A stretch of 59,065 nucleotides of DNA from Clostridiales bacterium (GTDB lineage: Bacteria > Bacillota > Clostridia > Lachnospirales > Lachnospiraceae): NCBI GenBank assembly GCA_018376135.1, contig JAHABX010000022.1, forward strand, positions 1-59,065. The letters run 5' to 3'. Of this stretch, positions 48,125 to 57,600 are shown in pieces (the stretch's first letter is position 1; every line of letters begins with the position of its first letter). Position numbers and translations under genes: made by a program. Below the pieces are notes generated by a model. That model saw nothing but the letters and a program-made list of their open reading frames with translations, had not been told where the DNA came from and did not search any database.

Positions 48125-49165
48125 TTGAGTATTATTCTGGCACTTCTGATATTCAGTGCTATAGTGATTGTCCATGAACTGGGACATTTTTTACTTGCAA
48201 AATATAATGGAATTACAGTTACAGAATTTTCAGTGGGGATGGGTCCCCGGCTTCTGAGCCATGAATGGAGAGGAACCTGTTATTCCCTGAAGCTGCTTCC
48301 CTTTGGAGGCTCCTGCATGATGGTGGGAGAAGAGGAAGAAAGCAGCGAAGAGGGTTCCTTTGGGAGTAAATCTGTCTGGGCAAGGATCGCAGTGGTGGCG
48401 GCAGGTCCGATCTTTAACTTTCTGCTGGCGCTTGTTCTGTCGGTCATCCTGGTCTCCAATCTGGGCTATGATGATACCGTAGTGAATATTACCCCCGGTT
48501 CTGCGGCAGAAGCGGAAGGGCTTCTGGATGGCGATGAGATCCTGAAGCTGGGAGGCAGCCGTGTCTATGTGTACCGGGAGATTACCATGTTTAACAGTTT
48601 CCATCAGGGACAGCCTGCGGAAGTGGTCTATGAACGGAATGGAGAACAGTATCATACGACGCTGACCCCCAGACAGGGGGAGGATGGTGTGTACCGGTAC
48701 GGATTTGAGAAGATTGCGGCACGCACAAAGGGAAATGTGTTTGAGACAGTCAAATACAGCTTTGCGGAGCTTCGTTACTGGCTGAAGGCAACCATCGAGA
48801 GCCTTGTCATGCTGTTTCAGGGGCAGGTAGGATTTGACGATCTGTCCGGTCCTGTGGGAATCGTCAGCGCCATCGGAGACACCTATGAGGCAAACCGGGC
48901 GGATGGCTGGTATTATGTGGCTTTGAGCATGGCAATGATGTCGATCCTGCTGTCCGTGAATCTTGGAGTTATGAATCTGCTTCCGATTCCCGCACTGGAT
49001 GGGGGACGGCTGGTATTCCTGCTGATCGAAGCAGTGAGAGGAAAAGCGCTGCCTCAGGAAAAAGAAAGCATGGTTCATTTTCTCGGCTTTATTTTCCTGA
49101 TGGCGCTGATGGTAATGGTTCTCTTTAATGATATTACCCGTATCATAGGACCTGTGATCCGCTGA
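48125..49165 (+). CDS. rseP: Site-2 protease RseP/RasP
   Basis: Intramembrane zinc metalloprotease that cuts anti-sigma factors and signal-peptide remnants. It has 346 residues. HELGH is at about residue 18 in the first helix, PFGGSCMMVGEEEE follows, a PDZ domain runs about 110-190 (VVNITPGSAAEAEGLLDGDEI), and the last metal ligand is in NLLPIPALDGGRLVF (about 290). The start is TTG at 48125, just after the dxr stop, with AGGTGG upstream; an in-frame TTG at 48107 lies within dxr. In many Firmicutes ispG follows; here the next gene is a convergent purF. Confidence 0.93.
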   Translation: MSIILALLIFSAIVIVHELGHFLLAKYNGITVTEFSVGMGPRLLSHEWRGTCYSLKLLPFGGSCMMVGEEEESSEEGSFGSKSVWARIAVVAAGPIFNFLLALVLSVILVSNLGYDDTVVNITPGSAAEAEGLLDGDEILKLGGSRVYVYREITMFNSFHQGQPAEVVYERNGEQYHTTLTPRQGEDGVYRYGFEKIAARTKGNVFETVKYSFAELRYWLKATIESLVMLFQGQVGFDDLSGPVGIVSAIGDTYEANRADGWYYVALSMAMMSILLSVNLGVMNLLPIPALDGGRLVFLLIEAVRGKALPQEKESMVHFLGFIFLMALMVMVLFNDITRIIGPVIR

Positions 49166-49187
49166 GAAATCTGCGGAAGGGATCCGG

Positions 49188-50573
49188 TCATACGGGGTAC
49201 TGACCGTCAAAGCATGCTTTGCACAGAGGAAGATCTCCGGTCATCTGTTTTAGATCTTCCAGCTTCATATAATCGAGGGAGTCTGCGCCTATACGGGTGC
49301 AGATTTCTTCTTTTGTCAGGGAAGATGCAATCAGCTGTCCGTTGCTGGGAACGTCCGTTCCATAGTAACAGGGATACAGAAAAGGGGGAGAGCAGATGCG
49401 TACATGCACCTCTCTGGCGCCGGCTTCCTTCAGCATGCGGATCAGACCTGCAATGGTGGTTCCGCGGACGATGGAGTCGTCAATCAGGATCAGGCGCTTT
49501 CCGGCAACTACACTGCCAAGAACGCTGAGCTTTAAATGGACTGCAGATTCCCGCTCCTCCTGTGTAGGTTTTATAAAGGTTCTGCCTATGTAGCTGTTTT
49601 TATGAAAGGCGAAGGCAAAGGGCAGACCTGTTTCCTGCGCATATCCCATTGCGGCAGCCAGACCGGAGTCCGGAACTCCGGTAACAAGATCGGCATCTGC
49701 GGGGCAGGAGGCTGCCAGCGCTTTTCCGGCACGAATCCTTGCGTCATAGACATTGATCTGATCCAGAGTGGAATCCGGTCTTGCAAAGTAGATGTATTCA
49801 AAGATGCAGTGTGCATGCGCCGTCTGAGAAAGACGATGGTCAGACTTCAGCTGACCGCTGCTGATCGTGAGGATCTCACCCGGCTCGATATCACGGATAA
49901 ATTCTGCATTCACAGCAGTCAGTGCACAGCTTTCGGATGCCAGGATATAGCTGTTTCCCTGTCTGCCCAGGCATAAGGGCTTCAGCCCAAGAGGGTCACG
50001 GACCCCGATGAGCTTTCTGGGACTCATAACGACCAGTGCGTAGCCGCCCTTTAATTTCTGTGCCGTGTGGAGGATCGCATCTTCCACGCAGGAGGTGTGG
50101 GTGCGTTCCTTTGCAATGCAGCAGGCAATGACTTCCGAGTCGGTAGTGGTATGGAAGATTGCTCCGCCTTCCTGCAGTTCCCGGCGAAGCGTATCTGCAT
50201 TGATCAGATTTCCGTTGTGAGCCAGAGCGAGCGTCCCTTTCAGATATTTAAGCACCAGGGGCTGTGCATTTTCCACAGTGTCTGCGCCGGTGGTGGAGTA
50301 GCGTACGTGCCCCACGCCCATATTTCCTGTAAGCTGTTCCAGCTCCTTATGGCGGAATACTTCTCCGACCAGCCCCAGATCCTTGTGCCATGTGATGTTT
50401 CCACGGGGACCATGGGTATCGCATACAGCGATACCACATGCCTCCTGTCCTCTGTGCTGCAGTGCGCACAGACCATAATAGATGGAAGGAGCGGCGGAGT
50501 CTCCGTCCGGATGAAAAATCCCGAAAACACCGCACTCTTCTTTGACTTTATCCTCTTCCCACTGTATGGACAT
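49188..50573 (-). CDS. purF: Amidophosphoribosyltransferase
   Basis: First step of purine synthesis, moving glutamine nitrogen to PRPP. It has 461 residues. The N-terminus MSIQWEEDKVKEECGVFGIF includes a propeptide cleaved before the catalytic Cys (residue 14), as in the Bacillus-type enzyme. The glutaminase domain has GHVRYSTTGADTVENAQP, and the PRPP site is LILIDDSIVRGTTIAGLIRM (about 345-365). Cysteines in CIFEYIYFARPDS, CSPPFLYPC and LPLCKACFDG fit an oxygen-labile 4Fe-4S form. It is 18 bp downstream of glnN on the same strand, so it is expressed with glutamine synthetase. Ribosome site AAGGAGG is 13 bases from the ATG, rather far. Confidence 0.96.
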   Translation of the reverse strand: MSIQWEEDKVKEECGVFGIFHPDGDSAAPSIYYGLCALQHRGQEACGIAVCDTHGPRGNITWHKDLGLVGEVFRHKELEQLTGNMGVGHVRYSTTGADTVENAQPLVLKYLKGTLALAHNGNLINADTLRRELQEGGAIFHTTTDSEVIACCIAKERTHTSCVEDAILHTAQKLKGGYALVVMSPRKLIGVRDPLGLKPLCLGRQGNSYILASESCALTAVNAEFIRDIEPGEILTISSGQLKSDHRLSQTAHAHCIFEYIYFARPDSTLDQINVYDARIRAGKALAASCPADADLVTGVPDSGLAAAMGYAQETGLPFAFAFHKNSYIGRTFIKPTQEERESAVHLKLSVLGSVVAGKRLILIDDSIVRGTTIAGLIRMLKEAGAREVHVRICSPPFLYPCYYGTDVPSNGQLIASSLTKEEICTRIGADSLDYMKLEDLKQMTGDLPLCKACFDGQYPV

Positions 50574-50591
50574 AGATTTTCGTTTTCCTCC

Positions 50592-52688
50592 TTAAACGGT
50601 AAAGAGCAGCTGCTCGTAGTTCGGGTAAGGCAGGATGCTGTCCGGCAGATATTCTTCTGCTTTATCTGCTGCAGTACGGATCGCATCCATATCTGCCAGG
50701 ATGGTGCTGTGATAGAAGCCGGCAGCCTCAAGCATATCGCTCATTTCTTCCGCTGTCCTGGTGTCTGCGGCAAGCTTTTCCTCTGCTTCAAAGATCGCAT
50801 CGTAATATCCGGCAAGCTTTTCCAGAAGTCTGGTCTCTGCAGTGCAGGGCAGACTGGCAACGGACTGTTTTTTGCTGATGGAACAGGTCACCTTATCCGT
50901 GTATTCCATAAGTGCCGGAAGCAGATCGCGGCGGATCATATCCTGCATGGTTTTTGCTTCAATATGCAGAGTTTTGCAGTATTCCTCCAGAAGAATTTCA
51001 TATCTGGAAAGGATCTCGTCTCTGGTGAATACCTTGTGGCTGGTAAACAGCTGGATGTTTTTCTCGGCAATGAAGCAGGGCAGTGCCTCCGGTGTGGATT
51101 TCAAGTTGTAAAGACCGCGTTTTTCTGCTTCTGCCACCCACTGGTCGGTGTAACCGTTGCCGTTGAAGATAATGCGTCTGTGCTCCTGGATCGTCTGCTT
51201 TACCAGATCATGAACGGCATTCTCCAGCTGGTCTGCCGGGGCTTTTTCCAGTATTTTGTAGAATTGTGACAGCTCTTCCGCTACCGCCGTGTTTAACACC
51301 ACGTTCGGACCGGCAACAGACAGAGAGGAGCCCAGCATACGGAACTCGAATTTGTTTCCGGTAAAGGCAAAAGGAGAGGTACGGTTCCGGTCTGTGGTAT
51401 CCCGGAAGAAATGCGGCAGCACTGCTGCACCCGTATCCATCTGTACCTTCTGCTGTCTGCCGAAGAAGGTATCGTTCTCAATAGAATCCAGTACGGCAGT
51501 CAGTTCATCTCCAAGGAAGATCGACACAATGGCAGGCGGAGCCTCGTTGGCGCCAAGCCGGTGGTCATTTCCTGCGCTTGCCACAGAGACACGCAAAAGA
51601 TCTGCATAATCATCCACGGCTTTGATCACTGCCATAAGAAACAGAAGGAACTGGGTATTCTCAGCAGGTGTTCTGCCCGGATCCAGCAGGTTGATGCCGG
51701 TATTGGTCACCATGGACCAGTTGTTGTGTTTTCCGGAGCCGTTAATACCGTCAAAGGGCTTTTCATGAAGAAGGCATACAAGACCGTGTTTGTCAGCTGT
51801 TTTTTTCATGATCTCCATGGTGAGCTGGTTGTGATCCACGGCAATGTTGGCGGTCTCAAAGACCGGAGCAAGCTCATGCTGGGAAGGAGCGACTTCGTTG
51901 TGTTTGGTTTTTGCCGGGATTCCCAGTCTCCAAAGCTCCTCATCCAGATCATGCATGAAAGCGGATACGTGAGGCTTGAGCGCACCGAAATAGTGATCCT
52001 CCATCTCCTGTCCTTTTGGAGGCATGGCGCCAAAAAGAGTTCTTCCGGTGAAGATCAGGTCCTTTCTCTGCCGGTACAGCTCCTTTTTGACCAGAAAATA
52101 TTCCTGCTCCGGTCCGATGGTGGCGGATACGCCGGTCACGTCTTTTCTGCCAAGAAGCTGCAGGATCCGGACAGCCTCTCTGTCCAGAGTTTCCATGGAA
52201 CGCAGGAGAGGAGTTTTCTTATCCAGAGCCTCTCCGCTGTAGGAGCAGAAAGCGGTGGGGATATATAAGGTACAGTCTTTGATAAATGCAGGTGAGGTAG
52301 GATCCCAGGCAGTGTAGCCTCTTGCTTCGAAGGTGGCTCTCAGTCCGCCGGAGGGGAAGCTGGATGCATCCGGTTCTCCTTTTACCAGCTCTTTTCCGGA
52401 GAAATCCATGATGATCTGTCCGCTGCCGGTGGGAGAGATGAAGCTGTCGTGCTTTTCTGCGGTGAAGCCGGTCATGGGCTGGAACCAGTGGCTGAAGTGA
52501 GTTGCTCCATGCTCAACCGCCCATTCTTTCATGGCAACTGCAACGGAGTTTGCCACGTCGAGCTCCAGATGGGTGTTATTTTCAATTGTTTTTTTCAGCG
52601 CGTTATAGATGTCTTTGGGAAGCTTGTCGCGCATGACCTTGTCGTTGAAAACAAGACTGCCGTAGAGTTCAGGAATACTTTTTGTCAT
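50592..52688 (-). CDS. glnN: Glutamine synthetase type III
   Basis: Fixes ammonia into glutamine. It has 698 residues, the length of GSIII (GlnN), much longer than GlnA. Features are FSHWFQPMTGFTAEKHDSFI, FPSGGLRATFEARGYTAWDP, GPEQEYFLVKK, KTKHNEVAPSQHELAPVFE, GINGSGKHNNWSM and NDHRLGANEAPPAIVSIFLG, all typical GSIII. The start at 52688 follows TTTGAAAGGAGAACATACATT. Its leader contains two small hairpins with six-base loops (A at 1, G at 4) merging into an intrinsic terminator, strong evidence for control by an ANTAR-type antiterminator. purF is in the same operon. Confidence 0.97.
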   Translation of the reverse strand: MTKSIPELYGSLVFNDKVMRDKLPKDIYNALKKTIENNTHLELDVANSVAVAMKEWAVEHGATHFSHWFQPMTGFTAEKHDSFISPTGSGQIIMDFSGKELVKGEPDASSFPSGGLRATFEARGYTAWDPTSPAFIKDCTLYIPTAFCSYSGEALDKKTPLLRSMETLDREAVRILQLLGRKDVTGVSATIGPEQEYFLVKKELYRQRKDLIFTGRTLFGAMPPKGQEMEDHYFGALKPHVSAFMHDLDEELWRLGIPAKTKHNEVAPSQHELAPVFETANIAVDHNQLTMEIMKKTADKHGLVCLLHEKPFDGINGSGKHNNWSMVTNTGINLLDPGRTPAENTQFLLFLMAVIKAVDDYADLLRVSVASAGNDHRLGANEAPPAIVSIFLGDELTAVLDSIENDTFFGRQQKVQMDTGAAVLPHFFRDTTDRNRTSPFAFTGNKFEFRMLGSSLSVAGPNVVLNTAVAEELSQFYKILEKAPADQLENAVHDLVKQTIQEHRRIIFNGNGYTDQWVAEAEKRGLYNLKSTPEALPCFIAEKNIQLFTSHKVFTRDEILSRYEILLEEYCKTLHIEAKTMQDMIRRDLLPALMEYTDKVTCSISKKQSVASLPCTAETRLLEKLAGYYDAIFEAEEKLAADTRTAEEMSDMLEAAGFYHSTILADMDAIRTAADKAEEYLPDSILPYPNYEQLLFTV

Positions 52689-52721
52689 AATGTATGTTCT
52701 CCTTTCAAAGATACAAAGATA

Positions 52722-52760
52722 CAAAAAAGGCGCCTCGGAGATCATTCTCCAAAGCGCCTT
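52722..52760 (-). terminator. Leader terminator of glnN-purF (attenuator)
   Basis: On the minus strand AAGGCGC-TTTGGAG pairs with CTCCGAG-GCGCCTT around AATGAT (stem ends 52760 and 52727), followed by a T-tract. It sits in the leader, about 40 nt before the glnN start, so genes are transcribed only if it is overcome. Confidence 0.9.
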
Positions 52761-52766
52761 TGCTTT
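52737..52766 (-). promoter_or_regulatory. Candidate ANTAR-responsive double hairpin, glnN leader
   Basis: Read on the minus strand: hairpin 1 AAAGC-[AAAGGC]-GCTTT (52766-52751) and, directly after, hairpin 2 GGAG-[AATGAT]-CTCC (52750-52737). Both loops have six bases with A at 1 and G at 4, the recognition pattern of ANTAR proteins. Forming hairpin 1 breaks the base of the terminator stem. Confidence 0.7.
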
Positions 52767-52775
52767 ATGCTACGT

Positions 52776-52803
52776 AGTATACGCCCAATTTTGAAATTGT
52801 CAA
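52776..52803 (-). promoter_or_regulatory. Promoter of glnN-purF
   Basis: On the minus strand TTGACA (52803-52798), 16-bp spacer, TATACT (52781-52776). Transcription should start near 52769, so the leader begins almost directly with the first hairpin. Confidence 0.75.
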
Positions 52804-52814
52804 GAAGAAAATAC

Positions 52815-52843
52815 TTTACAAATGAAAATAAATGGGTTAGACT
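52815..52843 (+). promoter_or_regulatory. Promoter of pyrG-gltB
   Basis: TTTACA (52815-52820), 17-bp spacer, TAGACT (52838-52843). Its -35 box is only 11 bp from that of the divergent glnN promoter, so the two promoters are back to back. The leader is about 140 nt. Confidence 0.65.
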
Positions 52844-52865
52844 GTAACGCAGAAAAATAATTGTG

Positions 52866-52895
52866 TCTGACAGGACAGAGATGACAAAGGCGTCA
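52866..52895 (+). promoter_or_regulatory. Candidate ANTAR-responsive double hairpin, pyrG leader
   Basis: Hairpin 1 is TCTG-[ACAGGA]-CAGA (52866-52879) and, after a two-base linker, hairpin 2 is TGAC-[AAAGGC]-GTCA (52882-52895). Both six-base loops have A at 1 and G at 4. Hairpin 2 uses bases that form the 5' arm of the following terminator, so the two structures exclude each other. The AAAGGC loop is identical to one in the glnN leader. Confidence 0.75.
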
Positions 52896-52933
52896 GAGAG
52901 CTTGCGAAAGCAGGCTTCTTTGGCGCCTTTTTG
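52884..52933 (+). terminator. Leader terminator of pyrG-gltB (attenuator)
   Basis: AAAGGCGTCAGAGAGCTTGC (52886-52905) pairs with the strand 52910-52930 around GAAA, about 20 pairs with one bulge and a few G-T pairs, ending in five T. It stands 55 nt before the pyrG start. Confidence 0.9.
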
Positions 52934-52987
52934 TATGGCAGAAAGCTTCTGCCTGTGGGAGACATACAGGAGTGGAGTGAAGAAAAT

Positions 52988-54637
52988 ATGTCGGTGAAAT
53001 ATGTATTTGTAACAGGCGGTGTTGTATCCGGACTGGGAAAGGGAATCACAGCGGCATCACTGGGGCGGCTTCTGAAGGCAAGAGGCTTTCACGTGACCAT
53101 GCAGAAATTTGATCCTTACATTAATGTAGATCCGGGAACGATGAATCCAATCCAGCACGGTGAGGTATTTGTGACGGATGACGGGACGGAGACAGATCTG
53201 GATCTTGGACATTATGAGAGATTCATTGACGAGAGTCTGGATAAGAATTCCAATGTGACCACGGGTAAGATCTACTGGTCGGTTCTCCATAAGGAGAGGC
53301 GGGGGGATTACGAGGGAGGAACGGTTCAGGTCATTCCTCATATTACCAATGAGATCAAATCCCGTTTCTACAGAGGAAAGACCCCGGAGGAGGAAACCAT
53401 CTCCATTATTGAGGTGGGCGGCACGGTGGGCGATATGGAGAGTCAGCCGTTCCTGGAGGCGATCCGGCAGTTTCAGCATGAGGCGGGAAGAGAAAATGCG
53501 ATTCTGATCCAGGTGACGTTGATTCCATATCTGAAGGCATCCGGGGAGATGAAGACGAAGCCTACCCAGATGAGTGTGAAGGAGCTGCAGAGTATGGGGA
53601 TCTGGCCGGATATTCTGGTGTGCCGTTCGGATTATCCCATTGATGAGCGGATGAAGGAAAAGATATCCCTTTTCTGTAATGTGAAGAAGGATCATGTATT
53701 CCAGAATCTGGATGCCGCATCCCTCTATGAGGTGCCTCTCATGCTGGAGGAGGAACGGCTGGCACAGGCAGTGTGCGAATGTCTGCATATCTCCTGTCCG
53801 GAACCGGAGCTTGGGGACTGGAAAGCTATGGTGGATGCGCTCCATCATCCTCTTCGTTCTGTGACCATTGCGCTGGTCGGGAAATATGTGGGGCTCCATG
53901 ATGCATACCTCAGTGTGGCGGAAGCTCTGAAGCACGGCGGAATCGCCAACCGGACGGAGGTAACTATCCGGTGGATCGATGCGGAGGTCCTTACTCCGGA
54001 AAATCTGGAGGAATATCTCCATGATGTGGATGGCATACTGGTTCCGGGAGGCTTTGGACAGCGGGGGACGGAAGGGAAGATCCTTGCAATCGGTTATGCA
54101 AGACGTCAGAAGATACCGTTCCTGGGAATCTGTCTCGGCATGCAGCTGGCGATCGTGGAATATGCCAGAAATGTGGCAGGGATCGAGCGTGCGGACAGTA
54201 TAGAATTTGATCCGGACACTCCGGATCCGGTCATCGCACTGATGCCGGAGCAGAACGGAGTAGAAGATCTGGGAGGCACGCTCCGTCTGGGAGCGTATCC
54301 ATGCAGGCTTTCAAGAGGAACAAGAATCTGTGCGCTGTATGGAAAAGAGGAGATATCTGAACGGCACAGACATCGTTATGAGGTAAATAATGCATATCGT
54401 GAGATTCTGGTACAGAAGGGCATGATACTTTCCGGTCTGTCCCCGGACGGCAGAATCGTAGAGATGATAGAGCTGGCAGATCATCCATATTTTGTGGCGA
54501 CGCAGGCACATCCGGAATTTAAATCCAGACCCAATCATGCACATCCGCTCTTTGCAGGGCTGATTGCGGCGGCAGCATGTAAGCGGTCAGGAGAAGAGAT
54601 GTCCGGCATGATCAGAAACAAGGAGGAGAAGCGATGA
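52988..54637 (+). CDS. pyrG: CTP synthase
   Basis: Aminates UTP to CTP using glutamine. It has 549 residues. The synthase domain begins YVFVTGGVVSGLGKGITAAS (P-loop) with KFDPYINVDPGTMNPIQHGE and EVGGTVGDMES. The C-terminal class I glutaminase has GGFGQRG, LGICLGMQLAIVEYARN (catalytic Cys about 380) and AHPEFKSRP. The start at 52988 follows GGAGTGGAGTGAAGAAAAT. The leader holds a double hairpin plus terminator rather than the GGGC-start of the CTP-sensing Bacillus pyrG leader. It overlaps gltB by four bases. Confidence 0.97.
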   Translation: MSVKYVFVTGGVVSGLGKGITAASLGRLLKARGFHVTMQKFDPYINVDPGTMNPIQHGEVFVTDDGTETDLDLGHYERFIDESLDKNSNVTTGKIYWSVLHKERRGDYEGGTVQVIPHITNEIKSRFYRGKTPEEETISIIEVGGTVGDMESQPFLEAIRQFQHEAGRENAILIQVTLIPYLKASGEMKTKPTQMSVKELQSMGIWPDILVCRSDYPIDERMKEKISLFCNVKKDHVFQNLDAASLYEVPLMLEEERLAQAVCECLHISCPEPELGDWKAMVDALHHPLRSVTIALVGKYVGLHDAYLSVAEALKHGGIANRTEVTIRWIDAEVLTPENLEEYLHDVDGILVPGGFGQRGTEGKILAIGYARRQKIPFLGICLGMQLAIVEYARNVAGIERADSIEFDPDTPDPVIALMPEQNGVEDLGGTLRLGAYPCRLSRGTRICALYGKEEISERHRHRYEVNNAYREILVQKGMILSGLSPDGRIVEMIELADHPYFVATQAHPEFKSRPNHAHPLFAGLIAAAACKRSGEEMSGMIRNKEEKR

Positions 54638-57600
54638 ACAGAGGCGGAGAACAGAGAGGACTTTACAGTCCGGTATTTGAACATGATAACTGCGGAATTG
54701 GAGCAGTGGTCCATATAAAAGGAAAGAAAAGTCATCAGATCGTGGACGATGCGCTGAAGATCGTGGAAAATCTGGAACATCGTGCAGGTAAAGATGCCAG
54801 GGGAGAGACCGGAGACGGTGTAGGAATACTGACACAGGTTCCGCATCGGTTTTTAAAAAAGGTCTGCAAAGAATGCGGGATCCTTATCGGAGAAGAACGG
54901 GAATATGGTGTGGGCATGTTCTTTTTCCCGCAGGACGAACAGAAACGCCGCCAGGCAAAGAAGATGTTTGAAATTATTCTGGAAAAAGAAGGAATGGAGT
55001 TCCTGGGCTGGAGAGAGGTTCCCTCAATGCCTCAGGTGCTGGGACACAAGGCAAGAGAGTGTATGCCGGTCATCTGCCAGGGCTTTGTAAAGAAGCCGGA
55101 GCAGACAGAGAAGGGACTGGAGTTCGACCGGAAGCTTTATATCGTCCGCCGGACCTTTGAGCAGAGCAATGACAATACCTATGTTCCCTCCCTTTCCAGC
55201 CGGACCATTGTATATAAAGGAATGTTTCTGGTGGGACAGCTTCGGACCTTTTTTACAGATCTTCAGGATGAGCTGTACGATTCCGCCATTGCCATTGTGC
55301 ATTCCCGTTTTTCCACGAACACCAATCCAAGCTGGGAACGGGCTCATCCCAATCGTCTGATCGTACATAACGGAGAGATCAACACCATCAGAGGAAACGC
55401 CGACAAAATGCTTGCCAGAGAAGAGACCATGTGTGCACCGAAGCTTTCGGAGGATGATCTTATCAAGATCCTTCCGGTAGTCAACGGAAGCGGATCGGAT
55501 TCGGCAATGCTGGACAATACACTGGAATTTCTTGTAATGAGCGGTCTTAGCCTGCCGCTGGCAGTGCTGATCACCATACCGGAGCCGTGGGCGCATAACG
55601 ACACTCTTTCTCAGGAGGTCAGAGATTTCTATCAGTACTATGCAACGATGATGGAACCCTGGGACGGACCGGCATCGATACTTTTGTCCGACGGAGATCT
55701 GATGGGAGCTGTGCTGGACAGAAACGGTCTGCGCCCCTCCCGTTATTATATCACGGATGATGACCGCCTGATCCTTTCCTCCGAGGTGGGAGTGCTGGAT
55801 ATTCCTACCGGACATATCCTGAAAAAGGAACGTCTGCATCCGGGGAAAATGCTGCTGGTGGATACGGTAAAGGGCGAGGTTCTGGGAGATGAAGAGATCA
55901 AGGAATGTTACGCGAAAAAGGAGCCGTACGGAGAATGGCTGGACAGCAATCTGGTATCTCTGCATGAGCTGAAGATTCCAAATGAAAAGGTAATCTCGTA
56001 TAACAGAGAAGAGAGGGCGCGTCTGCAGAAAGCTTTTGGTTATACCAGTGAAGAGTACAGAGAAAGTATCTGCTCCATGGCGCTGAACGGTACAGAGAAT
56101 ATCGGGTCTATGGGTGTGGATACCCCGCTGGCTGTCCTGTCCAGAGAATATCAGCCCTTGTTCTATTATTTTAAGCAGATGTTCGCTCAGGTGACCAATC
56201 CTCCCATTGACGCAGTACGGGAGAAGATCGTGACCTCCACTGCGATGTATGTGGGAAAGAACGGAAATCTTCTGGAGGAGAAACCGGAGAACTGCAGGAT
56301 GCTGAAGATCAATAATCCGATTCTGACAGATCTGGATCTTCTGAAGATCAGGACCATGAAGCATCCCGGCTTCAAGACCGCATGTGTTTCCATTCTCTAC
56401 TATAAGAGTACGCCTCTGGACCGGGTACTGGAGCATCTGTTTGTGGAGGTGGATAAGGCATACCGGAACGGAGCGAATATTCTGATCCTTTCCGACCGGG
56501 GTGTGGATGAGAACCATGTGGCAGTTCCCTCTCTGCTTGCGGTCTCTGCAGTGCATAAGCATCTGGTCAGGACGAAAAAGTGTACGGCACTCTCGATCAT
56601 TCTGGAAGCGGGAGAACCAAGAGAGGTACATGACTTTGCAGCGCTTCTTGGCTATGGAGCCTGTGCGGTGAACCCGTATCTTGCGCATTCCACCATTGGA
56701 GAGCTGGTAGAGGAAGGTCTCTTGAATAAGGATTATTACGCGGCGGTAGAGGATTATGATCATGCCATCCTGCAGGGCATTGTTAAGATCGCCTCCAAGA
56801 TGGGCATATCCACGATCCAGTCCTATCAGGGAAGCCAGATCTTTGAGGCAGTGGGTATCTCCAGCGAGGTGGTCGACCGCTATTTTACAGGAACAGTAAG
56901 CCGGATCGGAGGAATCACCTTAAAGGATATCGCAGCGCAGACAGATGCCCAGCATACCAGAGCCTTTGATCTGCTGGGACTTGACAAGGATCTGTCCCTG
57001 CCGGTTATGGGAAGGCATAAGCTGAGAAGCAAAGGAGAGACGCACCGTTTTAATCCGAAAACCATCCATCTGCTGCAGCAGGCGGTAAGAGAAGACAGCT
57101 ATGAGAAGTTTCGTGAGTACACCAGGCTGGCAGATGGTGAAAATACAGGGTATCTGAGAAGCCTTATGGATTTTGCATGGCCGGAGGAAGGAGTTCCGCT
57201 GGAAGAGGTGGAAAGCGTGCAGTCTATCGTGAAGCGCTTTAAGACCGGAGCCATGTCATACGGTTCCATCTCGGAGGAGGCACATGAAGCGCTGGCGGTG
57301 GCAATGAATCGTCTGCAGGGCAGATCCAACAGCGGTGAAGGCGGAGAGAGTGATGAAAGATTAAGATCCGCAGGAACCGAACAGGATAGAAGCTCAGCAA
57401 TCAAGCAGGTTGCCAGCGGACGCTTTGGTGTGACCAGCCGCTATCTGGTGAGTGCAAAGGAGATTCAGATCAAGATGGCACAGGGAGCGAAGCCCGGAGA
57501 GGGAGGACATCTTCCGGCGAAAAAGGTATATCCGTGGATCGCGAAGACCCGCCATTCCACACCTGGTGTAAGCCTGATCTCTCCGCCGCCGCACCATGAT

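Noticed and set aside
52844..52987. CTP-sensing reiterative-transcription control of pyrG as in Bacillus
   Set aside because: No GGGC-type start is seen after the predicted -10 box, while two A1/G4 hexaloop hairpins are present before the terminator.
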